DNA from: DATJPD01 sp035506575
GTDB lineage: Bacteria > Pseudomonadota > Alphaproteobacteria > CACIAM-22H2
Assembly: GCA_035506575.1 (NCBI GenBank)
Contig: DATJPD010000219.1
Span: forward strand, 1 to 64,000
Reading direction: 5' to 3'
DNA: 64,000 bases
The position numbers and the translations under genes are program-made. The notes below the pieces were generated by a model that saw nothing but the letters and a program-made list of their open reading frames with translations, was not told the origin of the DNA and ran no database searches. The stretch's first letter is position 1. Every line of letters begins with the position of its first letter. Shown here piece after piece: positions 1-8,127 of the stretch.

Positions 1-23
1 GGGGGGGGGGGGGGGGGGGGGGG
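1..23. other. Poly-G run at the window start
   Basis: Twenty-three consecutive G residues open the window and are followed directly by ordinary mixed sequence. A homopolymer of this length is unlike anything else here. It is most simply a sequencing or assembly artefact, such as dark-cycle poly-G or a contig end. Sequence just upstream of the first gene should therefore not be trusted. Confidence 0.75.
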
Positions 24-65
24 TCGACGGCGCATTGTCGCCGCAGACGCACCATCGGTACGACC

Positions 66-160
66 CACACCCTCCCGTCGCTGGCGCGACGGGCCCCTCC
101 CTCTCCCGCCCAATTCCGCGCAAAGGGCGAAGCCCCTTGCAAACCCGGGCGGGCGAGGGG
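66..160. repeat. Intergenic palindromic repeat, copy 1
   Basis: This non-coding-looking stretch contains a hairpin with 7-bp arms (74-80 and 87-93). A 44-base block at 107-150 recurs, inverted, at 49663-49705 with about 39 of 44 positions matching. The repeat reads through in one frame as low-complexity peptide, which is typical of dispersed intergenic repeats. It argues that translation of the following aminomutase gene starts after this block rather than at the upstream TTG at position 35. Confidence 0.6.
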
Positions 161-169
161 CGTAAGACG

Positions 170-1225
170 TTGCGCAGCGGCGCCGATCTCGCCGCAGCGG
201 GCGTGATCGGCGCGGAGCGCATCGGCGAGATCGAGCGCGTGGCCGCCCGTTACGCCATGGCCGTGACCCCGGAGATGATCGAGCTCATCGACCCGGCCGA
301 TCCGCACGATCCGATCGCGCGCCAGTTCGTGCCCGAGGCGGCCGAGCTTGCGACAGCACCCGAAGAACGCTCCGACCCGATCGGCGATCGGCGCCTGTCG
401 CCGGTGAAGGGCATCGTGCACCGCTATCCCGACCGCGTGCTGCTGAAGCCCTTGCACACCTGCCCGGTCTATTGCCGCTTCTGCTTCCGGCGCGAGGTGG
501 TGGGCCCGGGCGGCGAGGCGCTGACCGAGGCGGAGTTGAACGCGGCAATCGCCTATATCCGCGAGCATCCGGAGATCTGGGAGGTGATCCTGACCGGCGG
601 CGATCCGCTGCTGCTGTCGCCGCGGCGCCTGTCGGAGATCGTGGCGGCACTGGATCGCATTCCGCATCTGGGCGTGATCCGTCTCCACACCCGCGTGCCT
701 GTGGTTTCGCCTTCACGCATAACAAGCGATCTCCTAAGCGCGTTGCACGCCGAAAAGGCCGTGTACGTGGTCCTGCACGCCAACCATCCGCGCGAGCTGA
801 CCGCAGCCGCGACCGCGGCCTGCCGCCGCATCATCGATGCCGGTATTCCGATGCTGGCGCAGAGCGTGCTGCTCAAGGGTGTGAACGACGACCCGGCGAC
901 CTTGGAGGCGCTGATGCGCGGCTTCGTCCGCCGCCGCATCAAGCCCTATTACCTGCATCACGGCGACCTTGCGCCGGGCACGGCACATCTGCGCACCACG
1001 ATCGGCGAGGGCCAGCGCCTGATGCGCCACCTGCGTGGCCGGGTGTCGGGCTTGTGCCAGCCCGAGTACGTGCTCGACATTCCGGGCGGACACGGCAAGG
1101 TGCCGATCGGGCCGACTTATCTTGGTCACGACCAAGTGGCGGATTGGCGTGGCAAACTGCACGCCTACTCGGGCGCCCCCGCCCCTGTCCCGCCCGCGGT
1201 TGCCAAACCCGGTACCGCGGGCTAG
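170..1225 (+). CDS. epmB: EF-P (R)-beta-lysylation aminomutase, EpmB/KamA-type radical SAM protein
   Basis: This is a lysine 2,3-aminomutase-family radical SAM enzyme of about 351 residues. The [4Fe-4S]/SAM motif CPVYCRFCF has its three cysteines near residues 98, 102 and 105, followed by the family block EVILTGGDPL. EpmB enzymes convert (S)-alpha-lysine to (R)-beta-lysine, which EpmA attaches to elongation factor P. The efp gene lies 1.7 kb downstream on the same strand, which favours EpmB over a catabolic KamA. The frame stays open to a TTG at 35, but that part is repeat-derived, so I chose the TTG at 170 preceded by GAGGGG. The true start is uncertain because the window begins with a poly-G artefact. 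No epmA is visible; it could lie upstream. Confidence 0.85.
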   Translation: MRSGADLAAAGVIGAERIGEIERVAARYAMAVTPEMIELIDPADPHDPIARQFVPEAAELATAPEERSDPIGDRRLSPVKGIVHRYPDRVLLKPLHTCPVYCRFCFRREVVGPGGEALTEAELNAAIAYIREHPEIWEVILTGGDPLLLSPRRLSEIVAALDRIPHLGVIRLHTRVPVVSPSRITSDLLSALHAEKAVYVVLHANHPRELTAAATAACRRIIDAGIPMLAQSVLLKGVNDDPATLEALMRGFVRRRIKPYYLHHGDLAPGTAHLRTTIGEGQRLMRHLRGRVSGLCQPEYVLDIPGGHGKVPIGPTYLGHDQVADWRGKLHAYSGAPAPVPPAVAKPGTAG

Positions 1226-1267
1226 AAGGCCGCTCGCATTGATGGATTCGTTAAGGGAGATGTCGCC

Positions 1268-2191
1268 GTGACGACGATGACGCCGAAGGTCAAAGAAATC
1301 CTGTCCTGGTACGAGAGCGACAACCCCGGGACGAAGGCCAACCTCGCCCGGCTCCTGATGCAGGGCAAGCTCGGCGGCACCGGCAAGATGGTGATCCTGC
1401 CGGTCGACCAGGGCTTCGAGCACGGCCCGGCGCGCAGCTTCGCGCCCAACCCCGCCGCGTACGACCCGCGCTATCACTTCCAGCTCGCGATCGACGCCGG
1501 GCTCTCCGCCTACGCTTCGGTCCTGGGCATGCTCGAGGCCGGGGCGGACGAGTTCGCGGGGCAGATCCCGACCATCCTCAAGGTGAACAGCGCCAACTCG
1601 CTCGCCCGCAACAAGGACCAGGCGGTGCACGGCACGGTGAAGGACGCGCTGCGGCTCGGCTGTGCGGCGGTCGGCTTCACCATCTATCCGGGCTCGGACG
1701 ACCAGTTCGAGATGATGGAGGAGTTCCGCGAGCTCGCCGCAGAGGCGAAGGACGCGGGCTTGGCCGTGGTGCTGTGGTCCTATCCGCGCGGCGGCGACCT
1801 CACCAAGGAAGGCGAGACGGCGATGGACGTCTGCGCCTATGCCTGCCACCTCGCGGCCCTGCTGGGCGCCCATATCATCAAGGTGAAGCCGCCGACGGGC
1901 GTGCTGTTCCAGGACGCGGCCAAGAAGGTCTACGAGAAGGAGAAGATCGACATCTCCTCCCTGCCGGCGCGCATCCGCCACGTGATGCAGTCGGCGTTCA
2001 ATGGCCGGCGCATCGTCGTATTCTCGGGCGGCGAGGCCAAGGACGACGAAGGCATCTTCACCGAGGTGCGCGGGCTCGCCGAAGGCGGGGCCAACGGCTC
2101 GATCATCGGCCGCAACACCTTCCAGCGCCCGCGCGAGAAGGCGCTCGTCCTCCTCGACAAGATCATCCAGATCTACAAGGCCAAGGCGTGA
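1268..2191 (+). CDS. Class I fructose-bisphosphate aldolase (DhnA/FbaB type)
   Basis: A 307-residue (beta/alpha)8-barrel aldolase of the DhnA-type class I family, which forms a Schiff base and needs no metal. It carries the family blocks ILPVDQGFEHGP (residues 43-54), a lysine-bearing strand GAHIIKVKPP (about 200-209, with the likely Schiff-base lysine among K205/K207) and a C-terminal phosphate-binding segment with GRNTFQRP. It cleaves fructose-1,6-bisphosphate in glycolysis or gluconeogenesis. The start is GTG with a GGGAG element about 10 bases upstream. The stop overlaps the thiE start by four bases (GTGA), so the two are probably translationally coupled. Confidence 0.9.
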   Translation: MTTMTPKVKEILSWYESDNPGTKANLARLLMQGKLGGTGKMVILPVDQGFEHGPARSFAPNPAAYDPRYHFQLAIDAGLSAYASVLGMLEAGADEFAGQIPTILKVNSANSLARNKDQAVHGTVKDALRLGCAAVGFTIYPGSDDQFEMMEEFRELAAEAKDAGLAVVLWSYPRGGDLTKEGETAMDVCAYACHLAALLGAHIIKVKPPTGVLFQDAAKKVYEKEKIDISSLPARIRHVMQSAFNGRRIVVFSGGEAKDDEGIFTEVRGLAEGGANGSIIGRNTFQRPREKALVLLDKIIQIYKAKA

Positions 2192-2862
2192 CGGACGCGC
2201 GGGCGGAGTCTTCTTCCAAGACGAACGCGCCGCGCTGCCGGCTCTACCTGATCACCCCGCCAGCACTCGACGCCCGGGCCTTCAAGGACCAGCTCGCGGC
2301 CGCCCTCGACGCCGGCGATGTCGGCTGCGTGCAGCTGCGCCTCAAGGACGTCGGCGACGACGTGATCCGGCGCGCCTGCGAGGTGTTGCTGCCGGTCGCA
2401 CAGGCGCGCCGGGTCGCGTTCCTGATGAACGACCGGCCGGACCTCGCGGCCGAACTCGGGTGCGATGGCGTGCATGTCGGCCAGGAGGACGCAAGCTACG
2501 CCCAGGCGCGCGCGGCCCTCGGCCCCGAGCGCATTGTGGGCGTCACCTGCCACGCCTCGCGCCACCTCGCGATCGAGGCAGCGGACGCCGGGGCCGACTA
2601 CGTGGCCTTCGGCGCCTTCTTCCCGACGGCGACCAAGGACGCCCCCAAAGGCAAGGCCGAGATCGAGCTGCTGCGCTGGTGGAGCGAGATCATGACCGTC
2701 CCTGTCGTGGCGATCGGCGGTATCACGGCCGACAATTGCGGCCCCCTGGTCGAGGCCGGGGCCGATTTTCTGGCCGTGGTGGCAGGCGTTTGGGCCTATC
2801 CGGAGGGTCCCGCGGCGGGTGTCAAGGCGTTCAATTCGGCAATTTCCCGGCATTCCAGGTGA
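2188..2862 (+). CDS. thiE: Thiamine-phosphate synthase
   Basis: A 224-residue TIM-barrel protein of the ThiE family, which joins the pyrimidine diphosphate and thiazole phosphate moieties into thiamine monophosphate. Visible family blocks are VQLRLKD (variant of the QLRxK pyrophosphate-binding motif), NDRPDLAAELGCDGVHVGQED-like text, FGAFFPTATKDAPK and VAIGGIT. Its GTG start overlaps the aldolase stop. Some alphaproteobacteria carry ThiE-like paralogues next to unrelated genes, and no other thi gene or TPP riboswitch is seen here, so a moonlighting or paralogous role is possible. Confidence 0.85.
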   Translation: MTDARAESSSKTNAPRCRLYLITPPALDARAFKDQLAAALDAGDVGCVQLRLKDVGDDVIRRACEVLLPVAQARRVAFLMNDRPDLAAELGCDGVHVGQEDASYAQARAALGPERIVGVTCHASRHLAIEAADAGADYVAFGAFFPTATKDAPKGKAEIELLRWWSEIMTVPVVAIGGITADNCGPLVEAGADFLAVVAGVWAYPEGPAAGVKAFNSAISRHSR

Positions 2863-2891
2863 TTGAAGCCGGAAGCCCAAGCTGATAGGTT
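2863..2891 (+). promoter_or_regulatory. Putative sigma-70 promoter for efp
   Basis: TTGAAG (2863-2868) and TAGGTT (2886-2891) are separated by 17 bases. They sit about 45 bases before the efp start and right after the thiE stop. The -10 match is weak, so this is a suggestion only. Confidence 0.4.
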
Positions 2892-2935
2892 CCGCGCCTT
2901 AATTCACCCCTCATTTCAGCAATTGGGCCGCATCC

Positions 2936-3502
2936 ATGAAGATCAACGGCAGCGCCATCCGCGCGGGCAACGTCATCGAAGCCGATGGGCGCATCTGGCG
3001 CGTCATCAAGCACAACCTGGTCAGCCCGGGCAAAGGCGGCGCGTTCAACCAGATCGAGATCCGCGACGTCAAGTCGGGCAACAAGTCGAACATGAAGGTG
3101 CGCTCCGACGACACCGTCGAGCAGCTGCGCGTCGAGGAGAAGGAGCTGCAGTTCCTGTTCGCCGACGGCGACCAGTACACCTTCATGGACCAGGAGAACT
3201 ACGAGCAGGTCACGGTCAACAAGGAGATGATCGGCGATGCGGCCGATTTCCTCCTCGACGGCATGAAGGTGTCGATGCAGTTCATCGAAGGCCAGGTGGT
3301 CGGCGTGGAGCTGCCGCAGAACTCGGTCGGCACCGTGGTCGAGGCCGACGCGGTCGTGAAGGGCCAGACGGCGGCGTCCTCGTACAAGCCGGCCATTCTC
3401 GACAACGGCGCGCGCGTCATGGTGCCGCCGTTCATCAGCGTGGGCGAGCGCATCGTGGTCAACATCCACGAGCGCACCTACGTCGAACGCGCCAAGGACT
3501 GA
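2936..3502 (+). CDS. efp: Translation elongation factor P
   Basis: A 188-residue three-domain EF-P, which binds ribosomes stalled on polyproline stretches and promotes peptide-bond formation. Domain I carries the loop SPGKGGAF with the expected modification target Lys33. The C-terminal OB domain ends with the signature from VVNIHERTYVERAKD. Lys33 together with the epmB-type gene upstream supports beta-lysylation. The need for EF-P fits the proteins encoded nearby: the gene at 4500 encodes long proline-rich runs that would be EF-P dependent. Confidence 0.97.
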   Translation: MKINGSAIRAGNVIEADGRIWRVIKHNLVSPGKGGAFNQIEIRDVKSGNKSNMKVRSDDTVEQLRVEEKELQFLFADGDQYTFMDQENYEQVTVNKEMIGDAADFLLDGMKVSMQFIEGQVVGVELPQNSVGTVVEADAVVKGQTAASSYKPAILDNGARVMVPPFISVGERIVVNIHERTYVERAKD

Positions 3503-3535
3503 GCGCCGTTCGGACTTTTTCCGGAAGTTGACACC

Positions 3536-4336
3536 ATGGCCGCGCGTTCGGCGCTCTACAACGTGATGGAGCGGGCCGCCCGCCGGGCGGCGCGCGGCCT
3601 CATCCACGATTTCGGCGAGGTCGAGCACCTGCAGGTGTCGCTCAAGGGCCCGGCGGATTTCGTCTCGACCGCCGACCTTCAGGCCGAGCGCACGCTCAAG
3701 ACCGAGCTGTCGAAGGCGCGGCCGGACTACGGGTTCCTGATGGAGGAAAGCGGGGCGACGGCGGGCAGCGGCCCGCACCGCTGGATCGTCGATCCGCTCG
3801 ACGGGACGACCAACTTCCTCCACGGCATCCCGCACTTCGCCATCTCGATCGCGCTCGAGCGCGAGGGCGAGCTCATCGCCGGCGTCATCTACGACCCGAT
3901 GCGCGACGAGATGTTCTACGCCGAGAAAGGGGTCGGCGCCTTCGTCAACGACCGCCGGCTGCGCGTCTCCGCCCGGCAGAACATGGCCGAGGCCGTGGTC
4001 GCGACGGGCATTCCGTTTCGCCAACGAGGGGATCATCCCTACTACCTCAAGCTCCTGGAGGGCGTGATGGGCGAGACGGCCGGCGTGCGCCGCATGGGAT
4101 CGGCCAGCCTTGACTTGGCCTATGTCGCGGCCGGGCGTTACGACGGGTTCTTCGAGATGGGCCTGTCGCCCTGGGACATCGCCGCCGGGGTCGTCCTGGT
4201 GCGCGAGGCGGGCGGCTATGTCAGCGATCTCGCCGGCGGCCGCGACGTGCTCGCCAGCGGCGACATCGTCGCCGCCAACGACCGGCTGTTCGACCCCTTG
4301 GGCAAGCTGCTGCGCGGTGCGGCTCCCCGCTCCTGA
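3536..4336 (+). CDS. suhB: Inositol monophosphatase family protein
   Basis: A 266-residue member of the FIG/IMPase superfamily, Mg2+-dependent phosphatases acting on inositol-1-phosphate and similar sugar phosphates. The first metal-binding motif WIVDPLDGTTNFLHG is complete, EES is present upstream as the first acidic ligand, and the second motif appears as SPWDIAAG. It lies 33 bases after efp on the same strand, an arrangement common in alphaproteobacteria. SuhB proteins also act in rRNA antitermination in enterobacteria, but that role cannot be inferred here. Confidence 0.9.
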   Translation: MAARSALYNVMERAARRAARGLIHDFGEVEHLQVSLKGPADFVSTADLQAERTLKTELSKARPDYGFLMEESGATAGSGPHRWIVDPLDGTTNFLHGIPHFAISIALEREGELIAGVIYDPMRDEMFYAEKGVGAFVNDRRLRVSARQNMAEAVVATGIPFRQRGDHPYYLKLLEGVMGETAGVRRMGSASLDLAYVAAGRYDGFFEMGLSPWDIAAGVVLVREAGGYVSDLAGGRDVLASGDIVAANDRLFDPLGKLLRGAAPRS

Positions 4337-4499
4337 GGCGCAGCATTTGCCTTAAGTGCCGGACACGGCCACCACAATTGCGCCTAAATCTACTGTTCCT
4401 ATAGGCTTGTGTAGGCTAATCTTTTGCCCTGGGGCTTGCAGATCTCGCCGTGTTGCTTGGGCGACCCCGGGGCAGTTCTTGTGAACGCGCGGAGTGGGG

Positions 4500-5678
4500 A
4501 TGAGACGCATTAGGGGGCTGGCTTGCGCGATCGGGCTGGCAGTGGTCGCCTGCGCTGGCAGTGCGGCGGCCCAGGAACAGCTGCGTCAGCCGAACACCAG
4601 CGTTGAAGTCGACTGGGGGCTCCTCGAGGAGCTCGGGCCGCAAAGCGCGCCGGGCGGTGCTGCCAAGCGCCCCAGCCTGCGCGCGCCCGAACGCCGCAGC
4701 AGCGCGCCCGCCAGGTCCGCGCGCCCGCCGGTTGCCCAGGCGAAGCCGGCAGCGCCGGCCGCCCGCGCCGCGGCGAAGAAAGAGCCGACGAAGAAAACGT
4801 CTGCGAAGAACTCCGCGCCGCCAGCACCGTCGACGCGCACCGCCGCAGCAGCGCCCGCTCCGGCCCAACCACCGGCGAGCGAGACGCCCGCGAACGAAGC
4901 GGCCCCAACGACAGCACCGGCCGCGAGCGCCGCCGCGCCAGCGCCGCAAGGATCCGCACCGACCTTTACCCCGCCGCCGGCCCCGCCCGTGTTCACGGAC
5001 AAGCCGCCGACGCCCTCGCGCACGGCGAACCGGCCGTCGAGCGAGACCGGAGCCCCTCCGCCGCCCACGATCTCCACGCCGCCGGCCCCGCCCGCGGTCG
5101 GCAACGCGGCGCCGGCCGAGGTGACGCCACCTCCGAGCGCCTCGCCGTTCTCGAGGCCGCCGTCGACCATGTCCTCGGCCCCGCCGGCCGCCACGCCGGC
5201 AGAGCCTCCCGCGCCAGCACCAAAGGCCCAGGCGTCGGCACCGGCGCCCGCACCGGCCCCAGCGCCGCCGGCCGCCTCGGCGCCCGCGGCACCGCCGGCC
5301 GCGGAGGGCGCACCCGCACCCGCGCCCCGGGTCGCGGCCCTGCCCCCGCCCTCGACGCCCGTCCAGGGCCGCGTCGGCGCGATCCCCTTTGCCAGCGGGG
5401 CTGCGGATCTGCCGGCGGACAGCAAGTCGGTCCTCGACCAGGCGGCCGCCCAGTTGAAACGGGATGACGAAGCCCGGCTGCAGATCGTGGCCTACGCGAG
5501 CGGCGGCGACGACGCCGGCAGCCAGGCCCGCCGGCTCAGCCTCAGCAGGGCGCTGGCCGTGCGCAGCTACCTCATCGATCAGGGTGTGCGCAGCACGCGC
5601 ATGGACGTCCGCGCCTTGGGCAACAAGTCGCCCGACGGCCCGGCCGACCGCGTCGACATCCTCATGGTCCATCGCTAA
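4500..5678 (+). CDS. Exported Pro/Ala-rich protein with C-terminal OmpA-like domain
   Basis: About 392 residues. An N-terminal signal peptide (positively charged start, hydrophobic stretch, cleavage after SAAAQ) is followed by roughly 250 residues very rich in Pro, Ala and Lys. The C-terminal ~105 residues resemble an OmpA/peptidoglycan-associated fold (IPFASGAADLPADS, later RALAVRSYLIDQGV and NKSPDGPADRVDI). The ATG at 4500 is preceded by GGAG with 5-base spacing, while a GTG at 4494 is a poorer choice. It lies 57 bases upstream of a stator-like gene pair and probably works with it as a periplasmic spacer or peptidoglycan anchor. The linker is low complexity, so homology searches will be misled by it. 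Confidence 0.75.
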   Translation: MRRIRGLACAIGLAVVACAGSAAAQEQLRQPNTSVEVDWGLLEELGPQSAPGGAAKRPSLRAPERRSSAPARSARPPVAQAKPAAPAARAAAKKEPTKKTSAKNSAPPAPSTRTAAAAPAPAQPPASETPANEAAPTTAPAASAAAPAPQGSAPTFTPPPAPPVFTDKPPTPSRTANRPSSETGAPPPPTISTPPAPPAVGNAAPAEVTPPPSASPFSRPPSTMSSAPPAATPAEPPAPAPKAQASAPAPAPAPAPPAASAPAAPPAAEGAPAPAPRVAALPPPSTPVQGRVGAIPFASGAADLPADSKSVLDQAAAQLKRDDEARLQIVAYASGGDDAGSQARRLSLSRALAVRSYLIDQGVRSTRMDVRALGNKSPDGPADRVDILMVHR

Positions 5679-5735
5679 GGCTTCGCAGCACTGCCGGGAC
5701 GGCAGGCGGCGTCACGGGGTAAACTGGCGGCACTG

Positions 5736-6884
5736 ATGGCCCGGCCTCATCTCTATCTTCTGCGCATGGTGGTGCTGCTCGTCGTCGTGGGCGGCCTCGG
5801 CGCCGTGCTGGCACCGCGCCTCCAATTCGCGTTCATGTCGAACCCGGGCCTCAACGGCGTCATCCTGGGCGTGCTGCTGCTCGGCATCATCTACGATTTC
5901 CGCCAGGTCATCCGGCTGTTCCCCGAGGTCGCGTGGATCGAGCGCTTCCGCACCGACCAGCCGGGCCTGTCGATCCAGACGCCGCCGCGCCTGCTCGCCC
6001 CCATGGCGACGATGCTCGGCCGGCGCGAGGGCCGGATCACCCTGTCGCCGGTGTCGATGCGCACCCTGCTCGATGGGCTCGGCTCGCGGCTCGATGAATC
6101 GCGCGATATCTCGCGCTACCTGGTGGGGCTCGAGATCTTCCTGGGCCTGCTCGGCACGTTCTGGGGCCTGCTCGAGACCATCGCCTCGGTCAGCGGCGTG
6201 ATCGCCGGCCTGTCGACCCAGACCGACGTGACCACCCTGTTCAACGACCTGCAGGCCGGCCTCAAAGCGCCGCTGTCGGGGATGGGCACGGCGTTCGGCA
6301 CCTCGCTCTTCGGCCTTGCGGGGTCGCTCGTGCTGGGCTTCCTGGATTTGCAGGCGAGCCAGGCGCAGAACCGCTTCTACAACGAGCTCGAGGAATGGCT
6401 GTCGGGGCTCACGCGCCTGTCGAGCGGCGGCCCGGCGGCCGACGGCGAGCAGCCGGTCCCGGCCTATATCCAGGCCCTCCTCGAGCAGACCGCCGACAAC
6501 CTCGAAGCGTTCCAGCGCACCTTGACCCGCGTCGAGGAGGGCCGCGCCTCGGGCACGGCGACGCTTGCGACCCTGGCCGAGCGGCTCACGCAGTTCACCG
6601 ACCAGCTGCGCGCCCAGCAGGCGCTGCTCGCTCGCTTCGCCGAGGCGCAGATCGAGCTCAAGCCGGCGCTGACCAAGCTGTCCGACGTGATCGGACGCGG
6701 CGGCGGGGCCGGCGGAACGGCGCTCGACGACACGACGCGCGACCACATCCGCAACCTCGACAGCTTGATGGGGCGCCTGGTCGAGGACAACGCCACCGGC
6801 CGCGCGCAGATCATCCAGGACGTGCGCAGCGAGATCCGGCTTTTGGCTCGCACGATTGCAGCGCTCGCCGAAGAGGCCAAATAG
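5736..6884 (+). CDS. MotA/TolQ/ExbB-like inner-membrane stator protein
   Basis: A 382-residue membrane protein. Two N-terminal hydrophobic helices (about residues 8-27 and 38-55) are followed by a cytoplasmic region. The MotA/ExbB signature helices come next, with EIFLGLLGTFWGLLETI and GMGTAFGTSLFGLAGSLVLGF-like segments. A long C-terminal helical tail (about residues 225-382) is predicted to be cytoplasmic. The protein should form the pentameric proton-channel half of a 5:2 ion-driven motor with the next gene product, whose start lies 3 bases after this stop. No flagellar genes are nearby, so it is not assigned as motA. Confidence 0.8.
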   Translation: MARPHLYLLRMVVLLVVVGGLGAVLAPRLQFAFMSNPGLNGVILGVLLLGIIYDFRQVIRLFPEVAWIERFRTDQPGLSIQTPPRLLAPMATMLGRREGRITLSPVSMRTLLDGLGSRLDESRDISRYLVGLEIFLGLLGTFWGLLETIASVSGVIAGLSTQTDVTTLFNDLQAGLKAPLSGMGTAFGTSLFGLAGSLVLGFLDLQASQAQNRFYNELEEWLSGLTRLSSGGPAADGEQPVPAYIQALLEQTADNLEAFQRTLTRVEEGRASGTATLATLAERLTQFTDQLRAQQALLARFAEAQIELKPALTKLSDVIGRGGGAGGTALDDTTRDHIRNLDSLMGRLVEDNATGRAQIIQDVRSEIRLLARTIAALAEEAK

Positions 6885-6887
6885 GCC

Positions 6888-8036
6888 ATGCCGGCGGGCC
6901 GCCGCACCGCGCGCACCGTCGATATCTGGCCGGGCTTCGTCGACGCGCTCGCGACGTTGATCCTGGTCATCGTCTTCGTGCTGATGGTGTTCACGCTCTT
7001 CCAGTTCTACCTGAAGGACGTGATCTCCGGGCGCGACCAGGCGCTGGCCCGGCTGTCGAGCCAGCTCGGCGACCTCGCCGACCAGCTCGCCCTCGAGAAG
7101 AAGGCCAACGCCGACCTCAACACGCGCATCGGCGCGCTCAACGACGAGCTGCAGGCCTCGCTCACGACGCGCGAGCGGCTGCAGCAGGAGGCGGACGAGG
7201 CCAAGGGGCGGGCCGACAAGGTCTCGGCCGACCTCGAGGACGCCAACAAGGTGATCCAGGCGGACAAGGAGAAGATCGACGCCCAGCTCGGCCAGCTCGA
7301 CGCCTTACGGAAGAATATAGAGACTCTGACCGCGTTGCGCGACGAGCTGCAGAAGACGGTCAACCAGCAGGGCAGCGACCTCACCGCCCAGAAGGACCTG
7401 ACGAAGGACGCGCAGGCGCGCGCCGACCTGCTCACGCGCCAGATCGCGGCCCTCCAGCAGCAGCTCGCGAGCCTGAACGCAGCCCTCGGCATCAGCGAGG
7501 ACAAGGCCAAGGCGGACCAGGTGCAGATCGCCGATCTCGGCAAGCGGCTGAACGCGGCGCTCGCCGGGCGGGTCGAGGAGCTGACGAAGTTCCGCTCGGA
7601 GTTCTTCGGCCGGCTGCGCCAGGTGCTGGGCGACCGGCCCGACGTGCGCGTGGTCGGCGACCGCTTCGTGTTCCAGTCCGAGGTGCTGTTCCCCTCGGGC
7701 TCGGCCGAGCTCCAGCCCGAGGGCAAGCAGCAGCTCGACGGCGTGGCCGACGCGCTCGCCACCATCGCCAAGGAGATGCCCCAGGACCTGCCGTGGATCC
7801 TGCAAGTCGACGGGCACACCGACAACCGGCCGATCTCGACGCCGCAATTCCCCTCCAACTGGGAGCTGTCGGCGGCGCGCGCGATCTCGGTCGTGAAGTA
7901 TCTCACCTCGCGTGGCATCCCCGCCGACCGCCTGGCCGCGGCCGGGTTCGGCGAGTTCGAGCCCATCGACCCGCGCAACGACGAGGTCGGCTGGCGCCGC
8001 AACCGCCGCATCGAGATCAAGGTGACGAGCCGTTAG
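6888..8036 (+). CDS. MotB-like protein: one TM helix, coiled coil and OmpA peptidoglycan-binding domain
   Basis: A 382-residue protein. A short N-terminal segment has an aspartate (Asp19 in WPGFVDALATLILVIVF) at the start of a single TM helix, in the position of the proton-accepting Asp of MotB/TolR. Residues about 45-235 form a long coiled coil rich in Ala, Asp, Gln and Lys. The C-terminal OmpA domain includes LFPSGSAELQPEG, VDGHTDNRPI and NRRIEIKV. It is expected to pair with the upstream MotA-like protein and grip peptidoglycan. The long coiled coil is unlike flagellar MotB. The three envelope genes 4500-8036 look like one operon. Confidence 0.82.
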   Translation: MPAGRRTARTVDIWPGFVDALATLILVIVFVLMVFTLFQFYLKDVISGRDQALARLSSQLGDLADQLALEKKANADLNTRIGALNDELQASLTTRERLQQEADEAKGRADKVSADLEDANKVIQADKEKIDAQLGQLDALRKNIETLTALRDELQKTVNQQGSDLTAQKDLTKDAQARADLLTRQIAALQQQLASLNAALGISEDKAKADQVQIADLGKRLNAALAGRVEELTKFRSEFFGRLRQVLGDRPDVRVVGDRFVFQSEVLFPSGSAELQPEGKQQLDGVADALATIAKEMPQDLPWILQVDGHTDNRPISTPQFPSNWELSAARAISVVKYLTSRGIPADRLAAAGFGEFEPIDPRNDEVGWRRNRRIEIKVTSR

Positions 8037-8051
8037 CCTGGCCGGCTTGCG

Positions 8052-8088
8052 CGGAGCGGGCGCTCCGTCCTGCCGGCGAACGCCGGCA
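8052..8088. repeat. Two adjacent perfect hairpins (REP-like/terminator)
   Basis: CGGAGCG-GG-CGCTCCG at 8052-8067 is followed three bases later by TGCCGGCG-AA-CGCCGGCA at 8071-8088. These paired palindromes lie between the stator operon stop and the SDR start. They resemble dispersed intergenic repeats of GC-rich proteobacteria. They could also stop transcription, though no T-run follows. Confidence 0.6.
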
Positions 8089-8127
8089 TCCAGACGCAAC
8101 CCACAGAGACACGGAGGTCACGGAACC

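Noticed and set aside
35..169. Extending the aminomutase gene to the TTG at 35
   Set aside because: The extra 45 residues translate a dispersed repeat and are unlike known homologues. They also lie beside the poly-G artefact.
2188..2862. TPP riboswitch ahead of thiE
   Set aside because: thiE starts inside the aldolase stop, leaving no leader, and no THI-box-like sequence was seen.
5736..8036. Reading the stator pair as a Zorya (ZorAB) phage-defence system
   Set aside because: No ZorC, ZorD or ZorE-type gene is adjacent, and the neighbours are housekeeping. The long tail and coiled coil alone are not enough.
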